A stretch of 64,000 nucleotides of DNA from Variovorax sp. PAMC28562 (GTDB taxonomy: Bacteria > Pseudomonadota > Gammaproteobacteria > Burkholderiales > Burkholderiaceae_C), in the NCBI RefSeq assembly GCF_014303735.1, contig NZ_CP060296.1:1-64000 (forward strand). The letters are read 5' to 3'. The notes below the pieces were generated by a model. It searched no databases. It had not been told where the DNA came from and saw only the letters and a program-made list of their open reading frames with translations. A program made the translations under genes and the position numbers. The first letter of the stretch is position 1. Every line of letters begins with the position of its first letter. Below are positions 46,037-53,781 of the stretch, in pieces.

Positions 46037-46377
46037 TTAGCTCGCACTACTCTCGGCGGTGTTGGCGTTTGCCCCAGATTGCGCCTTGAGCGCCCGCAGG
46101 GCCTCGCTACACGCGCCCCATGCTGCATTGAAGGCTGGCTCATCTTTCGCGAACACGTCGCTGAGGCTTCCGGGGCCAGTCATGGCCGTCGCCGAATTCA
46201 GATGCAAAGCCTCCGCCACATCACCTTGCTCAAGTGCAGTTCCGATTGCCTCGAACCGGCTGGCCCACCGCTCAAGCCCCTCACTGCGCAGCGCAACAAC
46301 GAAGTCGCGAACGAGCGCCGCCGCCTTTTTCTGTTCGACTTCGGGGATGTGTTCATCGTTGATTTAGAGGGCTGCAT
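46037..46377 (-). pseudogene. Small hypothetical gene with a 1-base frameshift near its start
   Basis: A coherent frame runs INDEHIPEVEQKKAAALVRD ... FVVALRSEGLERWASRFEAI ... AMTGPGSLSDVFAKDEPAFN ... AWGACSEALRALKAQ to the stop at 46037, but has no ATG and is preceded by TAA. The ATG at 46377, touching a leader-element copy as in the neighbouring genes, opens MQPSK in another frame. Adding one A in the AAATC run (about 46361-46365) would give MQPSKINDEHIPEVEQ as one gene. So a one-base deletion, or a sequencing error, is likely. A short product from GTG 46219 is the only intact alternative. Function is unknown. Confidence 0.6.
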
Positions 46378-46407
46378 TGAAGGTCCGGTTCTGGCCGAAA
46401 GCCGAAG
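46378..46407 (-). repeat. Island leader element, copy 6
   Basis: The plus-strand sequence TGAAGGTCCGGTTCTGGCCG followed by AAAGCCGAAG touches the start codon at 46377. It is close to the consensus of the family. Confidence 0.65.
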
Positions 46408-46551
46408 TCACTGCGCCGTTTGATACAGGATCTCACCCGTGATGGCGACAGCGAGTTCCTCGTCGTCCCATTCGGAGTCATCTGAAAATCCCGTTTGATG
46501 CCGGCGCTTGGCCTCAGCCAAAACAAGATCGAGCGCGACGCAGTGCCGAGT
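46408..46551 (-). pseudogene. C-terminal gene remnant
   Basis: An open stretch of 47 codons with strong coding character reads TRHCVALDLVLAEAKRRHQT, GFSDDSEWDDEELAVAITGE, ILYQTAQ-stop. It has no start codon, and a TAG lies directly upstream. Its acidic helix-rich tail looks like the end of a small protein whose 5' part has been lost. The upstream sequence is instead copy B of the long repeat, suggesting that a recombination between repeats removed the start. Confidence 0.5.
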
Positions 46552-46573
46552 CTATCGGCCACCCTTGTAGATA

Positions 46574-46630
46574 CCAGCGCGTTGCTCGGAGCGAAATTGA
46601 ACAACCGTGTTGTACGACCGCTCTGGCCGG
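46574..46630. repeat. Long island repeat, copy B
   Basis: This 57-base block pairs with 45971-46028 (about 83 percent identical by eye, one gap). It lies where the missing 5' part of the adjacent gene remnant would be expected. Confidence 0.6.
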
Positions 46631-46645
46631 TCATTGCCGCTACTT

Positions 46646-46927
46646 CTACGGCTCGACTGTCGCCGAAAACTTTAGCCAACTAGGGTGGACGAAGGAAAGA
46701 TCTACAAAATCGTCGAAGTAAATAAGACTTAAGGCCTCCAGGCGCTTGATCAAGCCGTCGCACGCTTCTTGGCCAAAGGAAGCACCGGTGGATAGTAGGT
46801 CCGGGTCCTCGCCAAGCCAGGCCCCGATTTCCAAGGCGGTGAGAACAGCTTCGAGGGCAACGCTCCTGCGCGACAAGGCAGCGCGGCGGATGACGATCCC
46901 GTACTCGAATGTGATGGCGACGGTCAT
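46646..46927 (-). CDS. Small hypothetical protein
   Basis: This encodes 93 residues from the ATG at 46927. The sequence MTVAITFEYGIVIRRAALSR, ALEAVLTALEIGAWLGEDPD, LIKRLEALSLIYFDDFVDLS suggests a mixed alpha/beta fold with an acidic, aromatic end. No family is recognised. A leader-element copy lies 3 bases upstream of its start. Given its neighbours, an orphan immunity role is possible but not shown. Confidence 0.6.
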   Translation of the reverse strand: MTVAITFEYGIVIRRAALSRRSVALEAVLTALEIGAWLGEDPDLLSTGASFGQEACDGLIKRLEALSLIYFDDFVDLSFVHPSWLKFSATVEP

Positions 46928-46930
46928 GAT

Positions 46931-46960
46931 TGAAGGTCTGGTTTTGGCCCGATAGCGGCC
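46931..46960 (-). repeat. Island leader element, copy 7
   Basis: The plus-strand sequence TGAAGGTCTGGTTTTGGCCC followed by GATAGCGGCC lies 3 bases before the start of the 93-residue protein gene and 9 bases beyond the stop of the next gene. GGCCAAAAC/GGCCGCTATC give it partial inverted symmetry around GGCC. Confidence 0.6.
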
Positions 46961-46969
46961 ATTCTTCCC

Positions 46970-47425
46970 TTAGTCCGAACTAGAGCCAATCAGCATCTCC
47001 GCCTCATTTGCCCCTGTGATGAGAAGCCCGAAATCCCAGAACACTGGATAGGCGGGATGTCCGCTTGCCAGCCGAAACGTTTCAACAGAAATCGCCCTGT
47101 GGGCCGCACTCTCGATTTGACTCGCCAAGGCAGCCAGGGCATTCGTGAACTGCGCCGAATGCAAAGAAGCCGGATCGTTACCGTCGGCCTGAGAGCCGAT
47201 GTATGTGAGGCACGAGCGAGTTTCTGAGATTGCTTCGATGGCTGAGACGGCACGAATCTCCTCGACCACGACGTCAGCGCGCGCCAATGCATCCGCAATG
47301 AGCTGGCTCGAGACGCTTCTTGCGCGACGTGGTGTGGTGTACGCACGCAAGAACACCGAATAGTTGCAGCCGTTTTCGTTGAGGCATGTCGAAATGTCGT
47401 TCAAGGTCTGCTGGCGAATGTGCAT
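46970..47425 (-). CDS. Hypothetical protein of the accessory island
   Basis: This encodes 151 residues from ATG 47425 (a TTG one codon earlier is possible). The N-terminus MHIRQQTLNDISTCLNENGC is polar; the middle is helical with AALASQIESAAHRAISVETF; the end is GHPAYPVFWDFGLLITGANE and AEMLIGSSSD. I recall this ending from uncharacterised proteins in similar islands but cannot name a family. No leader-element copy is clear upstream, so this gene may mark the right edge of the island. Confidence 0.65.
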   Translation of the reverse strand: MHIRQQTLNDISTCLNENGCNYSVFLRAYTTPRRARSVSSQLIADALARADVVVEEIRAVSAIEAISETRSCLTYIGSQADGNDPASLHSAQFTNALAALASQIESAAHRAISVETFRLASGHPAYPVFWDFGLLITGANEAEMLIGSSSD

Positions 47426-47599
47426 CAAATGCCGACGAGCTCTGCAGATCGTCCGATTGTGATTAAGCGACTCTAGTCCCTGTCCACAGCGCTTTGATGT
47501 CGCTGCGATGAGACCAGTTCAAAAATTCCAAAGCCCGTTGCACCGCTGGAGCGACCTTCGTTCTTGTACGCCGGTTGGCTACTGAAAGCTAACTGCGCA

Positions 47600-47962
47600 C
47601 TACCGCCAACTCGGCGGGATCAGAGCGAGTGCGTCCGGGTCGGAGAGCGAGTACTGCCGCACATAGGGCTCGCGGTCGAAAAGCTTGGCGTCGATCGTCG
47701 GGTCGATCCTGGGCTTGCGCAAGTCCTGCTTGCCAAGGAATGCCTTGACGCTGTCCATCGAGTCCCACAACGCCATGATGACCACTTCGACCGTCCCGTC
47801 CTCCTGATCGCGAAACAGCGCCACCGACCGTAGGTTACCCGGACTCCCGATCAATTCCTTCAGTGTCGTTGCTTCGAGGAACTCGCGGCACTCATCGCGC
47901 AGCGACGACAGGATCCAGAAGCCGTAGGTACGCAGGATCTTTTCGGTGTTGCGCTTGGTCAT
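47600..47962 (-). CDS. Antibiotic-biosynthesis-monooxygenase-like (ABM) domain protein
   Basis: This 120-residue protein starts at ATG 47962; a longer frame upstream is not conserved-looking. The pattern is that of a small dimeric alpha/beta barrel of the ABM type: FWILSSLRDECREFLEATTL, SVALFRDQEDGTVEVVIMAL, WDSMDSVKAFLGKQDLRKPR, and DAKLFDREPYVRQYSLSD. Such domains oxidise quinols or degrade heme, or serve as scaffolds. It lies 99 bases downstream of cynS on the same strand and is probably unrelated to the island to its left. Confidence 0.6.
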   Translation of the reverse strand: MTKRNTEKILRTYGFWILSSLRDECREFLEATTLKELIGSPGNLRSVALFRDQEDGTVEVVIMALWDSMDSVKAFLGKQDLRKPRIDPTIDAKLFDREPYVRQYSLSDPDALALIPPSWR

Positions 47963-48061
47963 GTTGGCTTTGAGGGGATGCGGCGATCCTATCGACTCAA
48001 GCATGAATCCAAGTCTGCCGAGCGCGGCCATCCGGTCTCAGGCAATGATCCCTCGAGGCTT

Positions 48062-48505
48062 CTAATACGTCTTGTAAGGCAAGAACTTGCCCGACAACAC
48101 CACGTTCACCCGGTCGCCCTTCGGGTCGCCCTGGCGCTGGATGTTCATGCTGAAGTCGATCGCGCTCATGATGCCGTCGCCGAACTCTTCGTGGATGAGT
48201 TCCTTGATGGTGGTGCCGTACACGTTGACCATTTCATACCAGCGGTAGATGAGCGGATCGGTAGGCACAGCGGTTGGCAGCGAGCCCTTGTACGGCACGA
48301 CCTGCAACCACTTCTGCTCTTCCTCCGTGAGCCCGAAGATTTCGCCGACCGTCGCGGCTTGTTGTGCGTCGAGCGTCATTTGGCCGAGGCAGGCGGCAGT
48401 GGTCCATTCTTTCGACAGGCCGACCTTCTGGGCCACATCGGCCCACTGAATGCCCTTGGACACTTTGACGGTGATGATCTTCTCAGTGATGTCGTTGCGG
48501 TTCAT
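48062..48505 (-). CDS. cynS: Cyanate hydratase (cyanase)
   Basis: This 147-residue enzyme is slightly shorter than the E. coli one (156). It converts cyanate and bicarbonate to ammonia and CO2 in a decameric complex. The catalytic triad residues are R88 and E91 in YRWYEMVNVYGTTIKELIHE, and S114 in GDGIMSAIDF. The N-terminal helical domain includes KVGLSKEWTTAACLGQM. The ATG at 48505 is used; the frame stays open upstream without domain content. No cynR or cynT gene is adjacent. Confidence 0.95.
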   Translation of the reverse strand: MNRNDITEKIITVKVSKGIQWADVAQKVGLSKEWTTAACLGQMTLDAQQAATVGEIFGLTEEEQKWLQVVPYKGSLPTAVPTDPLIYRWYEMVNVYGTTIKELIHEEFGDGIMSAIDFSMNIQRQGDPKGDRVNVVLSGKFLPYKTY

Positions 48506-48585
48506 ACAGGTTACTTTTGGGATGGGTTGAGATACAGATGCAGACAGAGGTTCGCGCAAGCAACTGCCGTGCCGATCGACGCTTG

Positions 48586-49014
48586 CTAGCGAGCCCAGAG
48601 AAACTTGCGGTCTTCGGCCGTGATCGGCTGGTCGTTGATGCTGGCGAAGCGCCGGTGCATCAATCCGTTCTCCGCGAACTCCCAGTTTTCGTTGCCGTGA
48701 CTGCGAAACCAGGCGCCGCTGTCGTCGTGCCACTCGTATTCGAAGCGGACCGCGATGCGGTTGTCGGCAAAGGCCCAAAGCTCTTTCTTCAGGCGGTAGT
48801 CGAGTTCGCGTGCCCACTTGCGCGTCAGAAACTCGACGACCTTCTCGCGCCCGGTGAGGAAGTCGGCGCGGTTGCGCCACTCGGTGTCGGGCGTGTAGGC
48901 GAGGCTCACGCGGACGGGGTCGCGCGTGTTCCATCCGTCTTCGGCGGCTTGCACTTTCTGGCGGGCCGATTCAAGAGTGAACGGCGGCAGCGGCGGGCGG
49001 GAGGTGGCTTCCAT
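48586..49014 (-). CDS. DUF1348 / NTF2-like protein
   Basis: This encodes 142 residues that match DUF1348 (PF07080): [60 protein letters not shown], and [18 protein letters not shown]. It has the NTF2-like fold, and the high content of Trp and charged residues is typical. Function is unknown. The gene diverges from the alpha-hydroxy acid dehydrogenase gene, with only 47 bases between the start codons, so the two promoters overlap. Confidence 0.88.
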   Translation of the reverse strand: MEATSRPPLPPFTLESARQKVQAAEDGWNTRDPVRVSLAYTPDTEWRNRADFLTGREKVVEFLTRKWARELDYRLKKELWAFADNRIAVRFEYEWHDDSGAWFRSHGNENWEFAENGLMHRRFASINDQPITAEDRKFLWAR

Positions 49015-49061
49015 GAGGGGCTTTCAATCGGGGTGTTGCAAGGCGGGACAACGGCCGAACC

Positions 49062-50270
49062 ATGATAATGAATGACTGCGAAAAAGAGACAAACGCCGAA
49101 GGAAACCCACACGTGCTCGACCTTTCCAAGATCACCACCATCGAAGATCTGCGAGTGATCGCCAAGCGGCGCGTGCCGCGCATGTTCTACGACTACGCCG
49201 ACTCGGGCTCATGGACCGAAGGCACCTACCGCGCCAATGAAAGCGACTTCCAGAAGATCAAGCTGCGCCAGCGCGTGGCCGTCAACATGGAAGGCCGCTC
49301 GACCGCCACCACCATGATCGGCCAGCCGGTGTCGATGCCTGTCGCCATCGCCCCCACGGGCATGACCGGCATGCAGCACGCCGACGGCGAGATCCTCGGC
49401 GCCAAGGCGGCCAAGGCTTTCGGTATTCCGTTCACGCTGTCGACCATGAGCATCTGCTCGCTCGAAGACATCGCCGAGAGCACCGACCGGCACCCGTTCT
49501 GGTTCCAGCTCTACGTCATGAAAGACCGCGACTTCATCGAGCGGCTGATCGAACGCGCCAGGGCGGCCAACTGCTCCGCCCTGCAACTGACGCTCGACCT
49601 GCAGGTGCTGGGCCAGCGCCACAAGGACATCAAGAACGGCCTGACCGCGCCGCCCAAGCCGACCCTCGCCAACCTCATCAACCTGGCGACCAAGCCGGGC
49701 TGGTGTATGGGCATGCTGGGCACCAAGCGCCGCAGCTTCGGCAACATCGTCGGCCACGCGAAGAATGTCGGCGATCTGTCGTCGCTGTCGTCATGGACGG
49801 CCGAGCAGTTCGACCCGACGCTCAGCTGGGCCGATGTCGAGTGGATCAAGAAGCTGTGGGGCGGCAAGCTGATCCTGAAAGGGATCATGGATGTCGAAGA
49901 CGCGCGGCTGGCGGCGTCGAGCGGCGCCGACGCGCTGATCGTCAGCAACCATGGCGGCCGTCAGCTCGACGGCGCACAGTCGTCCATCGAGGCGCTGCCG
50001 GCCATCGCGGAAGCGGTCGGCACCGAGATCGAGGTGTGGATGGACGGCGGCATTCGCAGCGGCCAGGACGTGCTCAAGGCGCGTGCGCTGGGCGCTCGCG
50101 GCACCATGATCGGGCGGAGTTTTTTGTACGCGCTCGGTGCTTACGGTGAAGCCGGCGTGACCCGCGCGCTCGAAATCCTGCACCGCGAGCTCGACATCAC
50201 GATGGCGTTTTGCGGGCGAACCCAGATCGACCAGGTCGATTCGAGCATCCTGCTGCCCGGCACTTTCTGA
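49062..50270 (+). CDS. FMN-dependent alpha-hydroxy acid dehydrogenase (L-lactate dehydrogenase-like)
   Basis: This encodes 402 residues. It is a TIM-barrel flavoenzyme of the LldD/glycolate oxidase family that oxidises L-2-hydroxy acids to keto acids. The N-terminus has RVPRMFYDYADSGSWTEGTY; the FMN-binding region is PVAIAPTGMTGMQHADGEIL. The active-site His is in SNHGGRQLDGAQSS and EVWMDGGIRSGQDVLKARAL binds phosphate. A GTG at 49113 with AAGGA upstream is an equally good start that would drop 17 non-conserved residues. The stop overlaps an in-frame ATG of the cupin gene. Confidence 0.9.
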   Translation: MIMNDCEKETNAEGNPHVLDLSKITTIEDLRVIAKRRVPRMFYDYADSGSWTEGTYRANESDFQKIKLRQRVAVNMEGRSTATTMIGQPVSMPVAIAPTGMTGMQHADGEILGAKAAKAFGIPFTLSTMSICSLEDIAESTDRHPFWFQLYVMKDRDFIERLIERARAANCSALQLTLDLQVLGQRHKDIKNGLTAPPKPTLANLINLATKPGWCMGMLGTKRRSFGNIVGHAKNVGDLSSLSSWTAEQFDPTLSWADVEWIKKLWGGKLILKGIMDVEDARLAASSGADALIVSNHGGRQLDGAQSSIEALPAIAEAVGTEIEVWMDGGIRSGQDVLKARALGARGTMIGRSFLYALGAYGEAGVTRALEILHRELDITMAFCGRTQIDQVDSSILLPGTF

Positions 50271-50281
50271 TGGAGAACACC

Positions 50282-50569
50282 ATGAGCCTTCCTACGTTTC
50301 AGCAATTCGAAGTCGATGCCCTCGCCAAGGGCTTCGACGAGGTCGCGCCGCGGGTCTGGGACGCCGCCCAGACGGTCGACCTGCACACACATCCGTTCAG
50401 CGTCGAAGCGCTGGTGGTGCAAGGCGAGATGTGGCTGAAGGTCGGCGACGACACGCGCCATCTGTTGGCCGGCGACACCTTTGCGCTGGAATACGGAACG
50501 CCGCACTCGGAGCGCTACGGCATCGAAGGCGCGACCTACTGGGCCGCACGCCGTCACGCTGTCGCTTAA
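50282..50569 (+). CDS. Small cupin-domain protein
   Basis: This encodes 95 residues from ATG 50282, which has GGAGA 5-6 bases upstream; ATG 50270 overlapping the previous stop is an alternative. It has a single cupin barrel with motif 1 HTHPFSVEALVVQGEMWL (two His and Glu for metal) and motif 2 GDTFALEYGTPHSERYG. Metal-dependent sensing or isomerase activity is possible; the substrate is unknown. It is probably cotranscribed with the hydroxy-acid dehydrogenase gene. Its end overlaps the convergent thioredoxin gene by four bases. Confidence 0.85.
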   Translation: MSLPTFQQFEVDALAKGFDEVAPRVWDAAQTVDLHTHPFSVEALVVQGEMWLKVGDDTRHLLAGDTFALEYGTPHSERYGIEGATYWAARRHAVA

Positions 50570-51024
50570 GTAGCCGACGCAGGCGCTGCAGGTGTATTCG
50601 CCTGCACCCATCGCACGATATCGGCCGCGCCCATCGCGCCGGCCTGCCGCGCCACCTCGCGTCCACCGACGAACAGTGCCAGCGTCGGGATACTGCGAAT
50701 GTTGAAGCGCGATCCCAGAGCGGGCACCGCTTCCGTATCGACCTTGGCCAGCCGCACCCGCGGCTCCAGCTGCGCTGCGGCCTGCTCGTAAGCAGGCGCC
50801 ATCTGACGGCACGGCCCGCACCACGGCGCCCAAAAATCAACGAGCACCGGCAGGTCGTTGCGCGCGACATGCCGGTCGAAGGCGGACTCGTTCAGCGCTG
50901 TCGAGTGCGCCGTGAACAGCGCCTTGTGGCAGCTCCCGCAATCGGGCGCGCTCGCAAGTTGCTCGCTGCGCACCCGGTTGGTGGTGTGGCAGTGCGGGCA
51001 AACGATGTGAAGCGACTCGCTCAT
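50566..51024 (-). CDS. trxC: Thioredoxin 2 (zinc-binding)
   Basis: This 152-residue protein has the TrxC layout: an N-terminal zinc ribbon with C9-x2-C12 and C29-x2-C32 (VCPHCHTTN, DCGSCHKAL), then a thioredoxin fold with active site FWAPWCGPCRQM (C69, C72) and the cis-Pro segment IRSIPTLALFVGG. It reduces protein disulfides in the cytoplasm and is often induced by oxidative stress. The gene sits 5 bases before a hypothetical protein gene on the same strand lying beyond its stop... in transcription order the hypothetical gene (51030-51389) comes first. Confidence 0.95.
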   Translation of the reverse strand: MSESLHIVCPHCHTTNRVRSEQLASAPDCGSCHKALFTAHSTALNESAFDRHVARNDLPVLVDFWAPWCGPCRQMAPAYEQAAAQLEPRVRLAKVDTEAVPALGSRFNIRSIPTLALFVGGREVARQAGAMGAADIVRWVQANTPAAPASAT

Positions 51025-51029
51025 GGAAA

Positions 51030-51389
51030 TCAGCCCTCGCTTGAAGTCCCGCCTTCGGCCGGGCCGTGTGTCGAGCCAGCCGTCGTCGGCTTCATCGCGC
51101 GGGCAATCGCCTCACGCGCTTTCAATTCCGCAGCCACCGATGCATCCAGCCGCGAGCGCGACAGGCCGGCATGCTGGTAATTCATGTTCTCGTAAACCTC
51201 CGCAGCCGACGGATGGGCTTCGAGCACGGCGTTGAGCGCGTCGATATCGGCAATACGCGAAAGCTCCTGGCCGAGCCGCTCGGCGACGAGGCGATATTGC
51301 CCGGCATCGGGATGTCCACCGTGCTCCAGTCGCTCCAGCAGCTGGGCAACGAGCACGGCATTGGTGGTGAGGGTCTGGGTGGTTTTCAT
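51030..51389 (-). CDS. Conserved hypothetical protein upstream of trxC
   Basis: This encodes 119 residues starting at ATG 51389; the frame upstream is not domain-like. The sequence is helical: TTNAVLVAQLLERLEHGGHP, DAGQYRLVAERLGQELSRIA, EVYENMNYQHAGLSRSRLDA, SVAAELKAREAIARAMKP. There is no signal peptide or membrane segment. No family is recognised. It is cotranscribed with trxC, which follows 5 bases after its stop. Confidence 0.7.
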   Translation of the reverse strand: MKTTQTLTTNAVLVAQLLERLEHGGHPDAGQYRLVAERLGQELSRIADIDALNAVLEAHPSAAEVYENMNYQHAGLSRSRLDASVAAELKAREAIARAMKPTTAGSTHGPAEGGTSSEG

Positions 51390-51620
51390 GATTCGAAACT
51401 GGGGTCGCGGCAAGCGAATACAAGGCCCGCCAGCGCCGACAAAAAGAAGTGTGCCGGGGCGATGGCCGACACGGTTTCGAGGTTGGCGACGCTCAACGGC
51501 CCCGCCGACCACCGCCACCGCCCTGCCAGCGTCCGCCGAACGTCCCACCTCTGCTGACGGCAAGAGGAATGCGCTTCGCGCCGACAGCGCCGCACGCATG
51601 ATCGGCACAGAATAAGGCGA

Positions 51621-52961
51621 ATGAGCACCGCCATTCCGCCGGCTTCCAAGGGGTCCACCGAGCCCGTCGCATACACCGAACCCCACTACACCGCCGCCGA
51701 AAAGCGCCACCGCATCTTCGCGATCATGGCGGCCTCGTCCGGCAACCTGGTCGAGTGGTTCGACTTCTATGTCTACGCTTTCAGCGCGCTCTATTTCGCG
51801 CCATCGTTCTTTCCCAAGGCGGACCCGACCGCACAGTTGCTGAACACTGCGGGCGTGTTCGCGGCGGGCTTCTTGATGCGGCCCATCGGCGGCTGGCTAT
51901 TTGGCCGCGTCGCAGATCGCTACGGTCGCAAGAATTCGATGGTGATCTCGGTCACGATGATGTGCGCCGGCTCGCTCGCCATCGCATGCTTGCCGACATA
52001 CGCGCAGATCGGCGCTTGGGCTCCCTTTCTTTTGCTCGTGGCGCGACTGTTCCAGGGACTGTCGGTCGGTGGCGAGTACGGCACCACAGCGACCTACATG
52101 AGCGAGATCGCGCTCAAGGGCCAGCGCGGCTTCTTCTCTTCGTTTCAGTACGTGACGCTCATCGGCGGGCAGTTACTGGCAGTGTTGGTGGTGGTCATCC
52201 TGGAGCAGTTGCTGAGCGAGGCCGAACTCAAGGCGTGGGGCTGGCGCATTCCCTTCGTGATCGGCGCCATCACCGCGGTCATCGCACTGCTGCTGCGTCG
52301 TACGCTGAAAGAAACGCAAAGCGCCGAGGCACGTGCCAATAAAGACGCGGGCTCGCTGGCCGGCCTTTTCCGCAACCACAAGGCTGCGTTTTTTACCGTG
52401 CTCGGCTACACGGCCGGCGGCTCGCTGATCTTCTACACATTCACCACCTACATGCAGAAGTACCTGGTGAACACAGTGCACCTGCCGATCAAGACGACCA
52501 GCTACATCATGACGTGCGCGCTGTTCGTCTACATGTGCATGCAGCCACTGTTCGGCATGCTGAGCGACCGCATCGGACGACGCAACAACATGCTGCTTTT
52601 CGGCGCGCTCGGTGCGCTCGCCACCGTGCCCATCCTCACCGGCCTGCAGCATGTGACAAGCCCGGTGATGGCCTTCGTGCTCATCATCCTGGCACTGGCG
52701 ATCGTCAGCTTCTACACGTCCATCAGCGGCATCGTGAAGGCCGAGATGTTCCCGCCTGAAGTGCGTGCGCTGGGTGTCGGCTTGGCTTACGCCGTAGCCA
52801 ATGCGATCTTCGGCGGTTCGGCCGAATACGTGGCGCTGGGCCTCAAGTCACTGGGTCACGAGTCGGCGTTTTACTGGTACGTGACGGCGATGATGGTCAT
52901 CGCGTTCTTCGTGAGCCTGCGCCTGCCGCGCACCGCGAGCTACCTGCACCACGATCACTAG
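51621..52961 (+). CDS. MFS transporter, metabolite:H+ symporter family (KgtP-like)
   Basis: This 446-residue protein has twelve predicted helices and the family signatures [19 protein letters not shown] in helix 1, [20 protein letters not shown] between helices 2 and 3, and [20 protein letters not shown] in helix 4. This is the MHS branch that includes alpha-ketoglutarate permease KgtP and citrate or shikimate carriers; a dicarboxylate or keto acid is the likely substrate. The gene diverges from the hypothetical protein/trxC pair, with 231 bases of non-coding sequence between the starts that must hold both promoters. Confidence 0.9.
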   Translation: MSTAIPPASKGSTEPVAYTEPHYTAAEKRHRIFAIMAASSGNLVEWFDFYVYAFSALYFAPSFFPKADPTAQLLNTAGVFAAGFLMRPIGGWLFGRVADRYGRKNSMVISVTMMCAGSLAIACLPTYAQIGAWAPFLLLVARLFQGLSVGGEYGTTATYMSEIALKGQRGFFSSFQYVTLIGGQLLAVLVVVILEQLLSEAELKAWGWRIPFVIGAITAVIALLLRRTLKETQSAEARANKDAGSLAGLFRNHKAAFFTVLGYTAGGSLIFYTFTTYMQKYLVNTVHLPIKTTSYIMTCALFVYMCMQPLFGMLSDRIGRRNNMLLFGALGALATVPILTGLQHVTSPVMAFVLIILALAIVSFYTSISGIVKAEMFPPEVRALGVGLAYAVANAIFGGSAEYVALGLKSLGHESAFYWYVTAMMVIAFFVSLRLPRTASYLHHDH

Positions 52962-52971
52962 CGCCCATACC

Positions 52972-53739
52972 TCAGCCACGGGTGAGCCGCAGCCCGGCGT
53001 CGAGCAAGAGCACTTCGCCTGTCGTCTTGGCCGCGCCGGCGCCCAGCCACCATGCGGCGTCTGCGACATCCTCCGGCGACATCACCGCATCGAGTGCAGA
53101 GCGCGCCTTGTAGCCCTGCACCGTCTGCGCATAGCGTTCGGCGCCAAGCCCGTTCTGCAGCCACGGCGTTTCGACCAGCCCCGGCGCGATCGCGTTGACG
53201 CGGATATCGGGGCCGAGCGCACGCGCCAGCCCCACGGTCATCGCATTCAGTGCGCCCTTGCTCGCCATGTAGGCGATCGATGATCCCGTGCCCATCAGGC
53301 CCGCGATCGACGAGACGTTGACGATGCCGGTCACCGGGTTGCGCTTCAACAGCGGCACCAGTGCGCGGCTCATCTGGTATGGGCCGATCACGTTGACCGC
53401 GTAGATCCGCTGGAAGTCTTCTGCATCGAGTCCGTCGAGGTCTTTCAGCGCGACGAACTTGGTGGTGCCGGCGTTGTTGACCAGCACGTCGGCGCGGCCA
53501 AGGCGGGCATCGACCTCGCTGGCCAGCCGCCGGCAATCGGCGTCGGACGAGACATCGGCCTTGACGACCAGCGCATCGACGCCGAGTCCCCGGCATTCGT
53601 CTGCGACCGCCTCGGCTGGGGCCGGGTCGCGCGAGTAGTTGACGACCACGTCCCAGCCGTGCCCGGCGTAGAGCCGCACAGTGGCAGCCCCGATGCCCGA
53701 CGACGAGCCAGTAACGACGCAGACTTTTCGATTGCCCAT
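52972..53739 (-). CDS. SDR-family NAD(P)-dependent oxidoreductase
   Basis: This 255-residue classical short-chain dehydrogenase has the cofactor motif VVTGSSSGIGAAT at the N-terminus, NNAG (VLVNNAGTTKFV), the catalytic Ser in VNVSSIAGLMGTGS, and YMASKGAL with Tyr and Lys. The C-terminal AIAPGLVETPWLQN is typical of the FabG/3-ketoacyl reductase-like branch. The substrate is not predictable. It converges with the KgtP-like gene (10 bases between stops) and lies downstream of the secreted hydrolase gene on the same strand. Confidence 0.92.
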   Translation of the reverse strand: MGNRKVCVVTGSSSGIGAATVRLYAGHGWDVVVNYSRDPAPAEAVADECRGLGVDALVVKADVSSDADCRRLASEVDARLGRADVLVNNAGTTKFVALKDLDGLDAEDFQRIYAVNVIGPYQMSRALVPLLKRNPVTGIVNVSSIAGLMGTGSSIAYMASKGALNAMTVGLARALGPDIRVNAIAPGLVETPWLQNGLGAERYAQTVQGYKARSALDAVMSPEDVADAAWWLGAGAAKTTGEVLLLDAGLRLTRG

Positions 53740-53781
53740 GAAATATGCCTTTCTGTGTGGCTCAATTTTCGATCGGCGAAT

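Noticed and set aside
46353..46679. Minus-strand frame of 108 codons in the island
   Set aside because: It crosses repeat copy B and runs in a different frame from the coding-like remnant at 46408-46551; composition is Arg/Ser-rich as in chance frames.
43097..47600. Integron attC sites and an integron integrase
   Set aside because: The island looks cassette-like, but I could not find paired RYYYAAC and GTTRRRY cores at consistent spacing between genes, and there is no intI in the window. A single GTTAAGC at 43096 is not enough.
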